A DNA stretch of 36,691 bases from Saccoglossus kowalevskii (Eukaryota; Hemichordata; Enteropneusta; Harrimaniidae): positions 357,463 through 394,153 of the forward strand of contig NW_003145785.1 in the NCBI RefSeq assembly GCF_000003605.2. The letters are read 5' to 3'. The translations under genes and the position numbers were made by a program. How positions within the stretch are numbered: the first letter of the stretch is position 1; every line of letters begins with the position of its first letter. Under the pieces are notes generated by a model. The model searched no databases. It saw only the letters and a program-made list of their open reading frames with translations, and had not been told where the DNA came from. Below are positions 1-8,690 of this stretch, piece by piece.

Positions 1-173
1 GTTATTTTTGGTGAAAAGTGATATTTTAGACTTCTTGTTAAAAACAGCTAGTCCGATTGCTTTGATACTATACATATTGTTCATTTTCTAATGATATCTT
101 CTGTTCTTAATTGAAATGTGCATTGCTAATAGCAGAGCTATCTCAGCCAAGAGGCTGCTTGTTGAGGGTTTTG
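1..173 (+). repeat. Interspersed repeat, copy 1 (cut by window edge)
   Basis: This stretch matches the distal half of the longer repeat at 4691-5084. Shared phrases in the same order include CTTCTTGTTAAAAA, GCTTTGATACTATACATAT, TTTCTAATGATAT and an end of the form AGC(A/G)GAGC(T/C)ATCTCAGC followed by GGCTGCTTGTT. It lies in the intron just upstream of the first Frizzled-domain exon and begins before the window. It has no coding capacity, and the apparent open frame from 116 runs through it by chance. The family name is unknown. Confidence 0.7.
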
Positions 174-222
174 TGGGGGAAATGATTTCACCCAAAAGAT
201 TAATAATTCATTTGCATTACAG

Positions 223-495
223 GCCAGCTGGATTTTGTAAAGAGTACAACCCTAGCAAAGATGAGAGGGGAATATGTTCAAACTTCATAAAAGAAGATCA
301 GAAGGTTTTCTTCAATAATTCGGTTGAAAACCCAATAATGGTGAATGAAAATATTACACGAGGACTGTGGATCAGTGTGGATAATGTGGATAATCGGCAG
401 TGCCGGATAGCTGCCGAAAAATTGCTGTGTCATTATTCTTTTCCTGATTGTGACGATTCGGTTGCTTACTATCCAATGCCAAAATTATTATGCAA
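223..495 (+). CDS. MUSK: MuSK-like exon: Frizzled CRD, first part
   Basis: The acceptor is TTTGCATTACAG at 211-222. One base completes a codon from the missing upstream exon (phase 2), then 90 codons follow and the exon ends with two bases of a Lys codon before the donor GTAAGT at 496. It encodes six cysteines (residues 5, 18, 60, 69, 76, 90 of the window peptide) in the Frizzled/MuSK/ROR spacing, including RxAAExLLC, which resembles vertebrate MuSK RPAAEALLC. N-glycosylation sequons NNS and NIT are present. The sequence before 223 is intron and repeat, not coding. Confidence 0.93.
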
Positions 496-3400
496 GTAAG
501 TTTATTTGATTTTTTTTTTCTAACCTGAGTGCAGTTTTAATATACTCACATTATATTTAGAGAACATCTTTTCCGTGAAATGCTTTGTCTGTGAGTTAAT
601 TAGGAGACAGCCTCCTCTCAATTGCCTGTATATACCGTAATATTCCAGTGTTATCGTAAAACTTTAAATAGTGAATGATCAATCACATTTTTGTCTTTGT
701 AGGGAGGAGTGTCTTCTTGTGCAGGAATCTATTTGTAAAAATGAGTGGGGAGTTTTAAAATTAAACATCGATCAAGGTATTCCCTTGAAGTCACGTGGTC
801 ATTTCCATTTTCCGAATTGTCACGAATTACCCAGTATTCACACCTTGGGTTCAAATGGCCTCCCAAAGTGTTCTGTTGCTGGTATTCGCGGTAAGTAATG
901 AGATATTTGGCTTGCTTTGTTCCACGTCTTTATTTGTTGTCATGCAAATTTCTATGTACTATTTACTTACACAGGAGGTTTGAAATGTACAAGTACGATC
1001 TATTGCGTAATAATTTGTAAATGTGTTGTAGGGTAGGGATGGGTGAAGTTTAAGTGAATTTGGGTCATGAACTACTAATATTTTTAAATCACATTTGGTT
1101 GGTTTTATAGCCTCTAGATGACAAGGTTTTTGATTTGAATACTGTAAGGGACGACGAAAAAAGATCGATGTCGGATAAAAAAACTTATTTGCTTCAGTTT
1201 GGGGGTGGAGGGTTTGACCTCAAAAATTTTCCACCCTACAAAAATGATTTCATTTTTTCATGAAGTCAAAAAAATCTTAAGTATTTGTAGTTCATTTTTT
1301 TTCTTCTATCCAATCATGGACAAAAAATCCAACACATCCAAGACGAGAAAATGGTTCGGTCCTAGTGTAAATATGTGCGTTGTCATACTAATGTCCGATT
1401 ATCAATTTGTATTTAATGGTGAATGTAGTCTGTTGCCATGATCAATATTTATCAATTAAGTTTCGGGGGGGGGGGGGATAAAGGAATTAAGTTTTTTATC
1501 CTACATTGAACTTTTGATGTTGTCCCTAAGCAAAGACGACTACAGAATTGTTTTGTTACTCTTTACGTCATTGTCCTTATTAAGGTTTTATCATAAACCC
1601 TAAACAATGAAGTCCAGCTGTTTAGGTTTAAGTCAAATTGTATTTTCACCGACTTTCACATCACTGCATAGTGTAAAATTGGTTTATTATGAATTTACAG
1701 TGGTGATTGTATGCCACAATGACTATAAATGACATATGTGTAGAGATTTCACCCACAAAAATGAGGACAAGAAATACATGTACATCACCGAAAAAACGCC
1801 TCATATGAGACGTTAATGATTTGTTTATTAGCGTTGAAAACAACATTTGGATGTCTTGTTTCACTTCTCCTATAGTAGCCAATCCTGTCTAACTAAATCT
1901 TAATTAAAGCAATTGATCTACTTTTCTACCCCAAACACGTTTCCATATAGCATATAGTTTTAACTACAGAATATATAATATATGTGTTCCTCTCCCCGTT
2001 CCGAAGCCCCTCCCTCGAAATTGTACATGCCTGTTAGACAAGAAAGGATCTATAACTCTTCGAGAAATTTCAATAAAATTAAATTCATTTATGTATTAAA
2101 AATACCTATATTTTGCCTTTACAGAGGAGGACCCTGATTTAATCACAAGTAAGTAAATAAAGGTTTCATTTTTTCATGCGCAGCCGGGTTGCTATGTAGT
2201 GAATAGTTTTCAAAATAGTAGTCAAATGGAGGGCGCCCCCTGGTGACCAAAAGTGTTGTTTTTTCTTTCAAATGTTTTTGGAAGATGGCACTTGACAAAA
2301 TAAAGTTCTATAGAAAAATGGGAATTGAAACTTATAATTTTTTTTCCCCCTACTTATCACTCATCAATTTAGTGTCATTAATAATTATTTTAAATTCAAA
2401 CTATGTGATATGCATTTTACGATTTGTCCTGTTTTGTCACACTTGGGAACGCCCAGATGGATGTGATAATGTACTATTATACATTACTGTATCCTACCTT
2501 ATTAGCATATGCAAATTCCAAATAGGGAATGTTTAATTACGTGATTGTTCCAAGGTGTTGAGCATGTTTTGTTTTCTTTAAACTTATCATTGCAAGGAAT
2601 TTTCACCAATATTCACCACCCAGTTTAGGGTTTTATACATCAATTAATCGGTTGGATTGGGAAGATGTATAATAAAGCTATACGAGCATGTCAACCTCTG
2701 CTACACACTTCCACTGTATGTATCTGTGCATATTTTGCGATATCCTCGTCTAACCTTGTATCTTACTTTCTAGTTGACTGTATTTCTGGGAATGGTGATT
2801 ATTATCGAGGTACGCAAAGCCTATCAGAGAACGGTGTTCCATGCCAAAAATGGTCTTCTCAAGTAAGTTAATTTTAGAATATGCAACCATGTAATGATTT
2901 GTAATGTAATGCAGTAATGTAATTATTGCTATTTAATGTAATGTGCTGTGTATGTACCAGATGTAATATGTTAAATGATGTTGTGCAATGCAACATAAGG
3001 TCATGTGATGTGATGTGATGTAATTATTGCTATTTAATGTAATGTTATGTACCAGATGTAATATGTTAAATGATGTTGTGCAATGCAACATAAGGTCATG
3101 TGATGTGATGTGATGTGATGTAATTATTGTTATTTAATGTGCTGTGTATGTACCAGATGTAATATGTTAACTGATATTGTGCAATGCAACATAAGGTCAT
3201 GTGATGTGATGTGATGTAATTATTGCTAATGTAATGTGCTGTGTATGTACCAGATGTAATATGTTAAATGATGTTGTGCAATGCAACATAAGGTCATGTG
3301 ATGTGATGTAATTATTGCTAATGTAATGTGCTGTGTATGTACCAGATGTATTATGTTAAATGATGTTGTGCAATGCAACATAAGGTCATGTGATGTGATG

Positions 3401-6315
3401 TAATTATTGCTATTTAATGTGCTGTGTATGTACCAGATGTAATATGTTAAATGATGTTGTGCAATGCAACATAAGGTCATGTGATGTGATGTGATGTAAT
3501 TATTGCTAATGTAATGTGCTGTGTATGTACCAGATGTATTATGTTAAATGATGTTGTGCAATGCAACATAAGGTCATGTCATGTCATGTCATGTCATGTC
3601 ATGTCATGTCATGTCATGTCATGTCATGTCATGTCATGTAATTATTGCTATTTAATGTGCTGTGTATGTGCCAGATGTAATATGTTAAATGATGTTGTGC
3701 AATGCAACATAAGGTCATGTGATGTGATGTAATTATTGCTAATGTAATGTGCTGTGTATGTACCAGATGTATTATGTTAAATGATGTTGTGCAATGCAAC
3801 ATAAGGTCATGTGATGTGATGTGATGTAATTATTGCTATTTAATGTGCTGTGTATGTACCAGATGTAATATGTTAAATGATGTTGTGCAATGCAACATAA
3901 GGTCATGCTATGTGATGTGATGTGATGTAATTTAATGTGACATGATGTAATGTGACGTGATGTAATTATTGCTATTTATGTGCTGTGTATGTACCAGATG
4001 TAATATGTTAAATGATGTTGTGCAATGCAACATAAGGTCATGCTATGTGATGTGATGTAATTTAATGTGACATGATGTAATGTAAGATCAATGGACAATA
4101 CTTTGCAATGTACCTTATATTTTTAGCATTGAATATAAAAAAAAAAACTGTTTAGCTAGTTTAGCTAGTTACAATGTTTTTCTTTTTTTTCAGAGTCCTC
4201 ATACACACAGGTTTACTCCAGATCTTTTTTCGGAACTTCCCGAGACAGAAAACTTTTGCCGCAATCCTGGGGGGGTTCGGGACAGGCCGTGGTGTATCGT
4301 AACGACCGTTAACACAATATGGGAGTATTGTAATATATCGCAGTGTGGTATGTGCATTTCCCCATTATCTTCAAGCATGTGATTGTCAGTAACTAACGTG
4401 GTGATATACCTGAAGAAAATGACAGTTTGACTTTGTGTTCTGATTCGGCATGTGATAAGGCTATGCTAACTCGTTTTTCTTGTTGGTATTTTGATTAAAA
4501 TGTAATTTGTTGTTTGTGAGTAACCCCGCTTCATCACAGGTTACTGACGATCATTTGACACGTGTGAGTGAGTGAGTGAGTAAAATTCAATCGAATATTA
4601 ATATTGTCACGGTAGTCACATGTAAACTACCACATTTGCTCTCTTAGTAGCACATATTTTAATTTTTCGGTATACAACAAATGTGATTTTTAGCTCTGCT
4701 GTCAACTTTGTACAGCGGAGCTTATCATATGAGTGATTGTCCTCCGGTGTCGTCCGTCAACGTTTTTTTTCAACTTCTTCTTGAAAACTACAATTCTTAT
4801 TGCTTTGATACTTGATGTATATGTACCTTGGGCAGACCTCTCTTAGATTTGTTTGTTTCATGATATCTTCAATTCTCTAATTTTAATGAATATTTTTGCC
4901 ATTTTTGGAAAAAGGGATATTTTCAACTTCTTGTTAAAAACCACAAGTGCTTTGATACTATACATATAGGTACCTTAAGTAGACCTCTCTCAGATTTGTT
5001 CCTTTTCTAATGATATTTTCAGTTCTTTAATTGAAATATGCATTGTTAACAGCGGAGCCATCTCAGCGACAGGCTGCTTGTTTTGATTTTTCAACATCAT
5101 TTAAGTTCAAATAAATAAATAAAATAACTTTGTTTTGTTTCAGAAAATGATTCACTCATTGTTACTTCTACTGAGACTGATTGGGGTGCTACAAAACCTC
5201 CTGCAGAAGAAGGTGAACAAAGCAACATCATCGCTACGGTTGGAATCAGCCTTAGTGTCGTGTTAACTGTAATAATACTACTCACCGCCCTCATGTGCTA
5301 TAAATGGCAACAATACAAGCGCTATTCTATGTACGAATTTCCAAGCAATTTTGACGCTTCAAAGCTACCTGAAAATCCAATGTATGAGCGACCGCCGGTC
5401 GATCGTAGCCTGAGTCAGAGTCTTGGCCGATTGGAATACCCCCGGAACAAGGTAGTCTATATGAGAGACTTGGGACAAGGAGCGTTTGGAAGAGTTTTTC
5501 AGGCCAAAGTGCCGAACCTTATTCCCGAACAGGAATATTCAATTGTTGCAGTGAAAATGTTGAAAGCTGAGGCGTCGGATGTGATGCTGCAGGCGTTCAA
5601 CAGGGAGGCATTATTAATTGCCAAATTCAATCATCCGAATATTGTTAAATTATTGGGCGTTTGTTCAATAGGGAAACCTGCTTGTTTGATCTTGGAATAT
5701 ATGGGTCAAGGAGACTTGAATATTTTTCTGCGAGCCCGTGATCCCAAACAGAGACTGGAACTCAATACTGAGAGACGTTCGCGAAAAACCGGCCTCAAAC
5801 TCTACCAACAGTTAAAAATAGCGCAAGAAATAGCAGCTGGTATGGTTTACATATCTGAGAGGAAATTTGTGCATCGAGACTTAGCCACTCGAAACTGCCT
5901 TGTTAGCGATAGTTTTAGAGTGAAAATATCAGATTTTGGACTGGCTCGCTATGTGGGAAAGCATGTGTTCTATAAGGGTAAAATCGGTGATGCAATACCT
6001 ATTCGTTGGACTGCACCTGAATCAATCTTGCACAATCAGTTTACCTCGTGCTCGGACCTTTGGTCGTTTGGGATTCTCTTATGGGAAGTGTTCACCTATG
6101 CGTTACAGCCTTACTTCGGTGCTTCGCACACCGAAGTGATTCAGCATGTGCAACATGGCAGGGTTCCAGCATGCCCAGACAATACCCCTAACGAAGTGTA
6201 CTCTCTAATGAAGCAATGCTGGAGGATTAATCCCCGAGACAGGCCAACTTTTCTCACGGTGCTTATAACGCTGGAGCAGTTGCAACGAAAGTTTACTGGA
6301 CATGATGTCTGCTAA
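223..6315 (+). CDS. MUSK: MuSK-like receptor tyrosine kinase, 3' part of gene (Frizzled-kringle-TM-kinase)
   Basis: Six exons (223-495, 703-890, 2125-2148, 2774-2862, 4194-4347, 5144-6315) join with GT-AG splice sites and matching phases into 632 residues; upstream exons lie outside the window. Order: Frizzled-like CRD (res. 1-147, ten Cys), linker, kringle (res. 164-242, six Cys), transmembrane helix (about 271-294), juxtamembrane NPMY (320-323), tyrosine kinase (about 343-625). In vertebrates MuSK is the muscle receptor for agrin/LRP4 signalling and uses Dok-7. MuSK rather than ROR is supported by LEYPRN before the kinase, GAFGRVFQA, VAVKML, HRDLATRNCLV and an intact DFG; vertebrate RORs have divergent motifs such as HKDLAARN and DLG. 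The short C-terminal tail also fits MuSK, since RORs carry long Ser/Thr/Pro tails. No Ig domain is visible, so the N-terminal architecture is inferred. Function in an invertebrate is not shown by the sequence. Confidence 0.93.
703..890 (+). CDS. MUSK: MuSK-like exon: Frizzled CRD, second part
   Basis: The acceptor is TTTTTGTCTTTGTAG, ending at 702, and the donor is GTAAGT at 891. The first base completes Lys91; 62 codons follow and one base is carried over (phase 1). It supplies the last four cysteines (94, 102, 130, 147). The pattern EECLLVQxxxCxxEW followed by PxCxxLPSxH matches the second half of the MuSK CRD (vertebrate form EYCLAVKxLFCxxEW and PECSKLPSMH). The phase 2 intron splits the CRD between the sixth and seventh cysteines. 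Confidence 0.93.
891..2124 (+). other. MuSK intron 891-2124
   Basis: No gene or recognised repeat is seen. It contains a run of 13 G at 1465-1477 and AT-rich unique-looking sequence. Open frames here, including one on the minus strand at 1661-1882, show no domain or splice support. Confidence 0.6.
2125..2148 (+). CDS. MUSK: MuSK-like 24-nt microexon in CRD-kringle linker
   Basis: Between a strong acceptor (TTTTGCCTTTACAG, ending at 2124) and a consensus donor (GTAAGT at 2149) lie 24 bases that read in the phase left by the previous exon. They encode an acidic linker, E-E-D-P-D-L-I-T. The exon is phase 1 on both sides and a multiple of three, so skipping it would keep the frame and merely shorten the linker between the Frizzled domain and the kringle. 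It is supported by splice sites and frame only; the linker is not a conserved domain. Confidence 0.75.
2149..2773 (+). other. MuSK intron 2149-2773
   Basis: AT-rich intron between the microexon and the first kringle exon. No repeat or gene is recognised; the open frame at 2243-2536 is hydrophobic AT-rich noise. Confidence 0.6.
2774..2862 (+). CDS. MUSK: MuSK-like exon: kringle, first half
   Basis: The acceptor is TTACTTTCTAG, ending at 2773, and the donor is GTAAGT at 2863. Two bases complete Ile162, followed by 29 full codons, ending in phase 0. It encodes kringle cysteines 1 and 2 (residues 164 and 185) with the usual landmarks: G-x-DYYRGT, SxNGVPCQKW and the start of the WxSQxPHxH motif, which continues in the next exon. 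The minisatellite at 2881-4085 begins within 20 bases of the donor. Confidence 0.92.
2881..4085 (+). repeat. Intronic minisatellite, 11 copies of a 91-101 bp unit
   Basis: The phrase CAACATAAGG recurs at 2991, 3086, 3187, 3284, 3376, 3467, 3564, 3705, 3797, 3893 and 4027. The unit runs TAATTATTGCTATTTAATGT, then a GTGCTGTGTATGTACCAG block, then the TGTTGTGCAATGCAACA core, then (GTGAT)n. Most spacings are 91-101 bp; two are longer (141 and 134 bp) through expansion of the pentamer tail. The core forms an inverted repeat (TGTTG...CAACA). The array fills most of the intron between the two kringle exons. Open frames across it are artefacts of its periodicity. Confidence 0.95.
3574..3640 (+). repeat. 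(TCATG)n pentanucleotide microsatellite, about 13 copies
   Basis: About 13 near-perfect TCATG repeats sit inside one unit of the surrounding minisatellite. They replace the usual GTGAT tail and lengthen that unit to 141 bp. This is a nested expansion, and length variation between individuals is likely. Confidence 0.95.
4194..4347 (+). CDS. MUSK: MuSK-like exon: kringle, second half
   Basis: The acceptor is TTTTTCTTTTTTTTCAG, ending at 4193, and the donor is GTATGT at 4348. It carries 51 codons plus one base. It completes the kringle: SPHTHRFTP, FCRNPGG, DRPWC and WEYCNISQC give cysteines 213, 225, 237 and 242, for a full set of six. Kringles sit next to the kinase-receptor membrane segment in RORs and in some non-mammalian vertebrate MuSK proteins; mammalian MuSK lacks one. 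N-I-S is a possible N-glycosylation site. Confidence 0.93.
4348..4690 (+). other. MuSK intron 4348-5143, unique left part
   Basis: This is the left part of the last intron of the coding region. A short (GTGA)n run lies at about 4563-4580; otherwise nothing is recognised. The rest of the intron is the repeat at 4691-5084. Confidence 0.5.
4691..5084 (+). repeat. Interspersed repeat, copy 2, with internal duplication
   Basis: It begins at TAGCTCTGCTGTC with ACAGCGGAGC soon after and ends with ACAGCGGAGCCATCTCAGC and GGCTGCTTGTT. It contains two diverged tandem halves, each running through CAACTTCTT(C/G)TT, GCTTTGATACT, GTACCTT, AGACCTCTCT and TGATAT. The window's first 173 bp are the end of another copy. 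It is non-coding, so probably a non-autonomous or satellite-like interspersed family. It ends about 60 bp before the acceptor of the kinase exon. Confidence 0.75.
5144..6315 (+). CDS. MUSK: MuSK-like terminal coding exon: TM, juxtamembrane NPMY and whole kinase
   Basis: The acceptor is TTTTGTTTCAG, ending at 5143; the exon runs open to a TAA at 6313-6315. After a short Thr/Glu-rich stalk comes a hydrophobic helix (about residues 271-294) and a basic stop-transfer stretch. The juxtamembrane region holds NPMY (320-323) then LEYPRN. Kinase landmarks: glycine loop GQGAFG (G353, G355, G358), VAVK Lys380, alpha-C Glu397, HRD Asp488, Asn493, DFG Asp506, APE 533-535, and GLQPY-like ALQPYFG. All catalytic residues are present, so it should be active. 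In the activation loop only Tyr519 aligns with a vertebrate autophosphorylation tyrosine. The whole kinase in one exon is as known for the ROR/MuSK family. The protein ends soon after the kinase, in DVC. Confidence 0.95.
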
Positions 6316-8690
6316 AAGGGAGCCACCTTACCATATATGTTTTCCAAAGCAGTCGCTATATAAATTTAACTAATAAGGAGCCCTACTACTGAATTGTGAG
6401 CCTTATAACATTTTTAAGTCATCCTGAGCAGGATTGCCGTTATCTGACACTCTCCTAAAAGAGGCCTTCCATTGATAATTATTCTGTCGCAGCCAGTGAA
6501 GCTTCTTCTTTTAAAAATGTCTTGCTGCCACCAGCTAACAGAAATGCCGAGTTATGCCTAATATTGAAACTATAATTGTATCTCACCACTTTGATTACAT
6601 AATTTGTATGATAGATAATTCAGTTCTGCATCTGCAAAATATTTTCGTAGTCTATACTGTTGTAGTTCATATCACTAATATTACAGTTACCACTGCTTTT
6701 ATCTTCAGCTCTCTCTCAATAATACAGGTCATCCGCTGCATCTGCGCTATTTCTGACCCTGTATATTTCTAGTCTTATTTTTAGTTTTAAGGCATATTCG
6801 TGATATGTTTAACGCTTTAGTAATGTATGGTTATTCTTAAATGGGTTTCAACTCGTTAGAACATTACCTGCATCTCGCGCATTGTTTTATCCGAGTAGAT
6901 TGTTGTTATGAAAAATGATGAGGGATGTGCACCCCCACATATCGCACCATAGTTATGCTGACATGAACAATATTGTGTAAAGTATCAAGGCTGACATGGA
7001 AGTGTGTGTGTCACTTTATTCAGACCAAATTTATCCATCGAGTTGAATCTTTAGCAAATTTACAAAGCAGTTTCCTTGTTTTACAAAAGGTTGTCTAATT
7101 TTTTTTTTTAGCAGTGTTGCTGCTTTGTTTGTTGAAGTACTAAATAATGTTCGAGACACACCAAAATTTTAATGAAAAACAGGAAGAAAATATTCTGTGA
7201 ATATGTATATGCTTGTCTAATATCCACTAAGTGGGGAGTAATTTTTTTTTTTCTTCTGGAACCAAAGTGCTTTGCCAGTTGCCAGTGTTGGATTGTTCTT
7301 ACATTTGACAATAGCTAATTTTGTCACTAACTGCAAAGACAATGTACAAACTCAACAGTGTTTAATTATGCTCTATATTACAGTGATATTTAAATGTTAT
7401 TTTTCTCAGTTTTACTAAACTGTTTTGGTTGCTAGTAATTCCCCGATTAGGAGATATTATGGCATCCATAATGACAAAATTTCACAAAAGTTACTAACTC
7501 CTCATGTCGTAGGACAGAAATTTTTCACTGCTACCAAATATCACAATTTTCACTTTCTCCCAAAATTTGCAAAAATTTATCTCACAAAATGAAAGCGATT
7601 TTACAATATTCGATAATCGACTAATGAATAAAAAGTGCTATTAGCCACTTTGGCTAAACTGTTTCACTTTTAAGCGCGAAAGCATGACGAAAGGATAGAA
7701 TTTTGAGTTATTGCACAGGTTGAATCATAGAAATCAACACAGGCGTTGTATAAAGTTTGATGTGATTAATATTTAACTAGGCAGTGAATTACAACTAACT
7801 GCACTGTAACTATTATATTTAGGGGAGGGTGGGTGAATGATTTTACAATGAACGTTTCCTCGTTTTTTTGGCAATTTTACCACCTTGCTCTAATTAGTTC
7901 ATGTCAATTTCAATAAACTGATAATTTTGATTTGTTTAATTTTCGTCTGTATAAATTTTCAAGAAATGACAACTTGACAGTTTTTTCAACCATGTGACAC
8001 GTCATTTTTAAAAAACTCCCTATGCTCACTCTGCAATATTTTGTGGTTTTCCTGGACACTCAAAATTCTTGAAAATTTGTCTTTTGTGCGAATAAAGTGA
8101 TTTATGACTTTATAAAGTTACCAGGTTTCGTTTGAAGTTGCTGTTAAACTTCAATCGTGACTGGAGAAATCTTCAGAATTAATAGATATGTAACACATTG
8201 AACAACTTGATTCTTGATGCCAAAAATGGGGTGTAACATTTTGCGAATCATACATTTTAGACAGACTGGGCATCATTTTCCATTGGCTTCCATAATCAAC
8301 ACATTTGAAAAAAAACACTATGGAAAGAATTGTGCAGATTTATTTTGTTAAATGTGAGAAAAGTTCACTTAGGCATTAAAACGACTAATTCTGAAGTCGG
8401 TGGCTCAACATTACCTGACAATGAATATATATTCTGAAAGCTTACATTTAAGAGAAAACTGGATATATTCAGTAAATATGTACCCTTGTACTCTCACTGT
8501 ATTGAAAAAATGAGTTTGCAACAATTTCTATAAGAATTCATCTTAAGATATTAAGATATTAAAATATTAACATGCAGATTGGGGGTGAAGTTATGACTGT
8601 AAAATGATACAAGTACGTTGCAAGTCTGTTTGAACTTGTGTATCGTAAAAATTTAATAAAGTGGGCTTTGGTTAGTGGTCTAGTATTGAC
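6316..8690 (+). other. Probable MuSK 3' UTR and downstream flank
   Basis: AT-rich, with many stops in all frames and no repeat recognised. It is likely to hold the 3' UTR. Candidate polyadenylation signals AATAAA occur at 7912-7917, 8091-8096 and 8655-8660; the last is followed by a GT-rich stretch, a good downstream element. The true 3' end cannot be fixed from sequence alone. Confidence 0.4.
8655..8660 (+). terminator. Candidate poly(A) signal AATAAA for MuSK
   Basis: A canonical AATAAA is followed at once by GTGGGCTTTGGTTAGTGGTC, a GT-rich element of the kind that directs cleavage. Other AATAAA copies at 7912, 8091 and 12070 compete with it. It lies 2.3 kb after the stop codon. Confidence 0.3.

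Noticed and set aside
116-222. Open frame extending upstream of the first Frizzled exon
   Set aside because: It runs through the interspersed repeat and the polypyrimidine/acceptor ending at 222, so it is intron.
3226-3732. Open frames of 84 and 72 codons with repeated Cys/His phrases
   Set aside because: Both are read-through of the minisatellite; the repeated peptide follows its period and has no gene support.
223-6315. ROR-family identity for the receptor kinase
   Set aside because: ROR shares the Fz-kringle-kinase order, but the kinase has HRDLATRN, an intact DFG, GAFGRVFQA, LEYPRN and NPMY and ends just after the kinase, all MuSK traits. Vertebrate RORs have HKDLAARN, DLG and a long tail.
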